From Pengzhenrongella sp031582905 (lineage in GTDB: Bacteria; Actinomycetota; Actinomycetes; Actinomycetales; Cellulomonadaceae): a DNA stretch of 64,000 nt. Both the position numbers and the translations under genes were made by a program. The notes below the pieces were generated by a model. That model had not been told where the DNA came from and ran no database searches. It saw only the letters and a list, made by a program, of their open reading frames with translations. The stretch spans positions 1,426,001 to 1,490,000 of the forward strand of contig NZ_CP133990.1 of the NCBI RefSeq assembly GCF_031582905.1, given 5' to 3'. Numbering within the stretch: the stretch's first letter is position 1; each line of letters opens with the position of its first letter. This document shows, piece after piece, positions 63,109 to 64,000 of the stretch.

Positions 63109-64000
63109 CGGGCCGCCCTCCGGCGTGAGGCCTGGTCCAGGGACACCGCGACGATCACGAGGATGCCGGTGGCGAGGTCCTGGTAGAGGTTGTCGATGCC
63201 GGCCTGGGTGAGCCCCGAGCGCAGCACCCCGACGATGAGGGCGCCGATGAGCGTGCCCACGACGCTGCCCCGGCCGCCGAAGAGGCTCGTGCCGCCGATG
63301 ACGACGGCGGTGATGCTGTCCAGGTTCGCCGTCTGGTACGCGTTCGGGTCGGCGTTGGGGATGCGCCCCAGGGCCTGCCAGGCGGCGAGCCCGTACAGCG
63401 CCCCGGCGACGACGTAGACGGACAGGATGGTGCGGTTCGTCTTGATGCCGGTCAGCCGGGCCGCCTCCGGCGCGTTGCCGACGGCGTAGACGTGCCGGCC
63501 CCAGGACGTCCGGGTCAGGGCGAACCACAGGGCCGCGAAGACCGCGAGGAGCAGGAACGTCCCCCACGTCACCCGGACGTCGCCAATCGTCGTCCCCTCA
63601 CCCCAGAACCGCAGCAGCCGGTCGCTGACCGGGTAGCTGCGCGACTCGGCGTACAGGCGGGCGAGGGCGAAGACGACCGTGAGCATGCCCAGGGTGACGA
63701 TGAACGGCGGCAGCCCCATCCGGGTCACCAGCAGGCCGCTCACCGTGCCGAGGGCGACGGTGACGACGATCCCGAGGAGCAGGGCGGTCAGCGGGCTGCC
63801 ACCACCGACGACGTGCTTGGCCATGACGAGCGTGCCGAGCACGGCGATCGCGCCGTTCGCGAGGTCGATGCCGGCGGTCAGGATGATGAGGGTCTGACCG
63901 AGCGCCAGCGTCCCGATGACGATGGACTGCTGCAGCACGAGCGAGGCGTTCCCCGCCGTCGCGAACGTGTCCGTGGTGACGGTGAAGATCACGACCGCGA
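63105..64000 (-). CDS. Sugar ABC transporter permease (partial)
   Basis: RbsC/FrcC-type permease, at least 298 aa; the start lies beyond the right edge, since the frame is open to 64000 and reads AVVIFTVTTDTFATAGN at the edge. Eight or more hydrophobic segments: VLQQSIVIGTLALGQTLIIL, LTAGIDLANGAIAVLGTLVM, VTWGTFLLLAVFAALWFALT. The ATPase-contact loop is TSWGRHVYAVGNAPEAARLT, then GIKTNRTILSVYVVAGALYG. A GTG at 63990-63992 is internal. It is transcribed first in an operon with the ATPase and two kinases; the binding protein is presumably upstream, outside. Confidence 0.93.
   Translation of the reverse strand, partial: AVVIFTVTTDTFATAGNASLVLQQSIVIGTLALGQTLIILTAGIDLANGAIAVLGTLVMAKHVVGGGSPLTALLLGIVVTVALGTVSGLLVTRMGLPPFIVTLGMLTVVFALARLYAESRSYPVSDRLLRFWGEGTTIGDVRVTWGTFLLLAVFAALWFALTRTSWGRHVYAVGNAPEAARLTGIKTNRTILSVYVVAGALYGLAAWQALGRIPNADPNAYQTANLDSITAVVIGGTSLFGGRGSVVGTLIGALIVGVLRSGLTQAGIDNLYQDLATGILVIVAVSLDQASRRRAAR

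Noticed and set aside
1..64000. Programmed ribosomal frameshifting as the cause of the frame breaks
   Set aside because: There are too many sites, they lack common slippery heptamers and stimulatory structures, and they occur in unrelated housekeeping families. A sequencing cause is simpler.

Overview
The window is very GC-rich, uses almost only G or C in third codon positions, and carries mainly actinobacterial gene families: short leaderless promoters, SpoIIE-type phosphatases, GGDEF/EAL proteins, MobA-DUF6457 and a HEAT-repeat glycosyltransferase. I infer a chromosomal segment of an actinomycete, probably a Micrococcales/Cellulomonadaceae relative; the genus is a guess. I see no rRNA, insertion sequence, prophage, integrase or CRISPR array.

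Layout. (1) 1-7571 is a selenocysteine locus. selC (tRNA-Sec) and selA run leftward off the edge, and selD plus a three-subunit formate dehydrogenase run rightward. The alpha subunit has an in-frame UGA followed by a clear bacterial SECIS hairpin. (2) 7609-13896: histidine phosphatase, a small palindrome-controlled membrane protein/regulator operon, an acetyltransferase, allophanate hydrolase, a pirin and heme oxygenase. (3) 13915-24808: a bacteriophytochrome with a PP2C/SpoIIE output convergent with the heme oxygenase that would make its chromophore, a patatin, a GH13 enzyme, a second SpoIIE phosphatase, a serine hydrolase, an SMP-30 protein and a DNA glycosylase. (4) 24815-35176: a GGDEF-EAL protein, an amino-acid ABC transporter, a PRC-barrel/DUF2382 protein, malQ, a cupredoxin and membrane proteins. 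(5) 35257-46926: a repeat-bearing lipoprotein, two response-regulator hybrids, mobA-moaD, a cation/proton antiporter, DUF421, an acyltransferase, a methyltransferase and endonuclease IV. (6) 47176-54036: flotillin, two overlapping glycosyltransferases and a membrane-anchored Lys/Pro/Ser-repeat protein. (7) 54109-60561: three consecutive cyclic-di-GMP proteins, the first an EAL-DICT-LOV-GGDEF fusion. (8) 60640-64000: a sugar ABC transporter with two sugar-kinase-like genes, cut by the right edge.

How it fits together. The molybdenum cofactor genes mobA and moaD could serve the formate dehydrogenase. Red-light (phytochrome) and blue-light (LOV) receptors sit in a region dense in phosphatases, anti-sigma-like ATPases and cyclic-di-GMP enzymes. 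This suggests light- and stress-linked control of a surface programme, possibly the adjacent glycosyltransferases; that link is inference.

Data caveat. About 26 otherwise conserved reading frames are each broken by a single frame change, nearly always at a G or C run that is one base too short. I read these as sequencing or assembly errors. I annotate each such gene as one CDS and give the break point.
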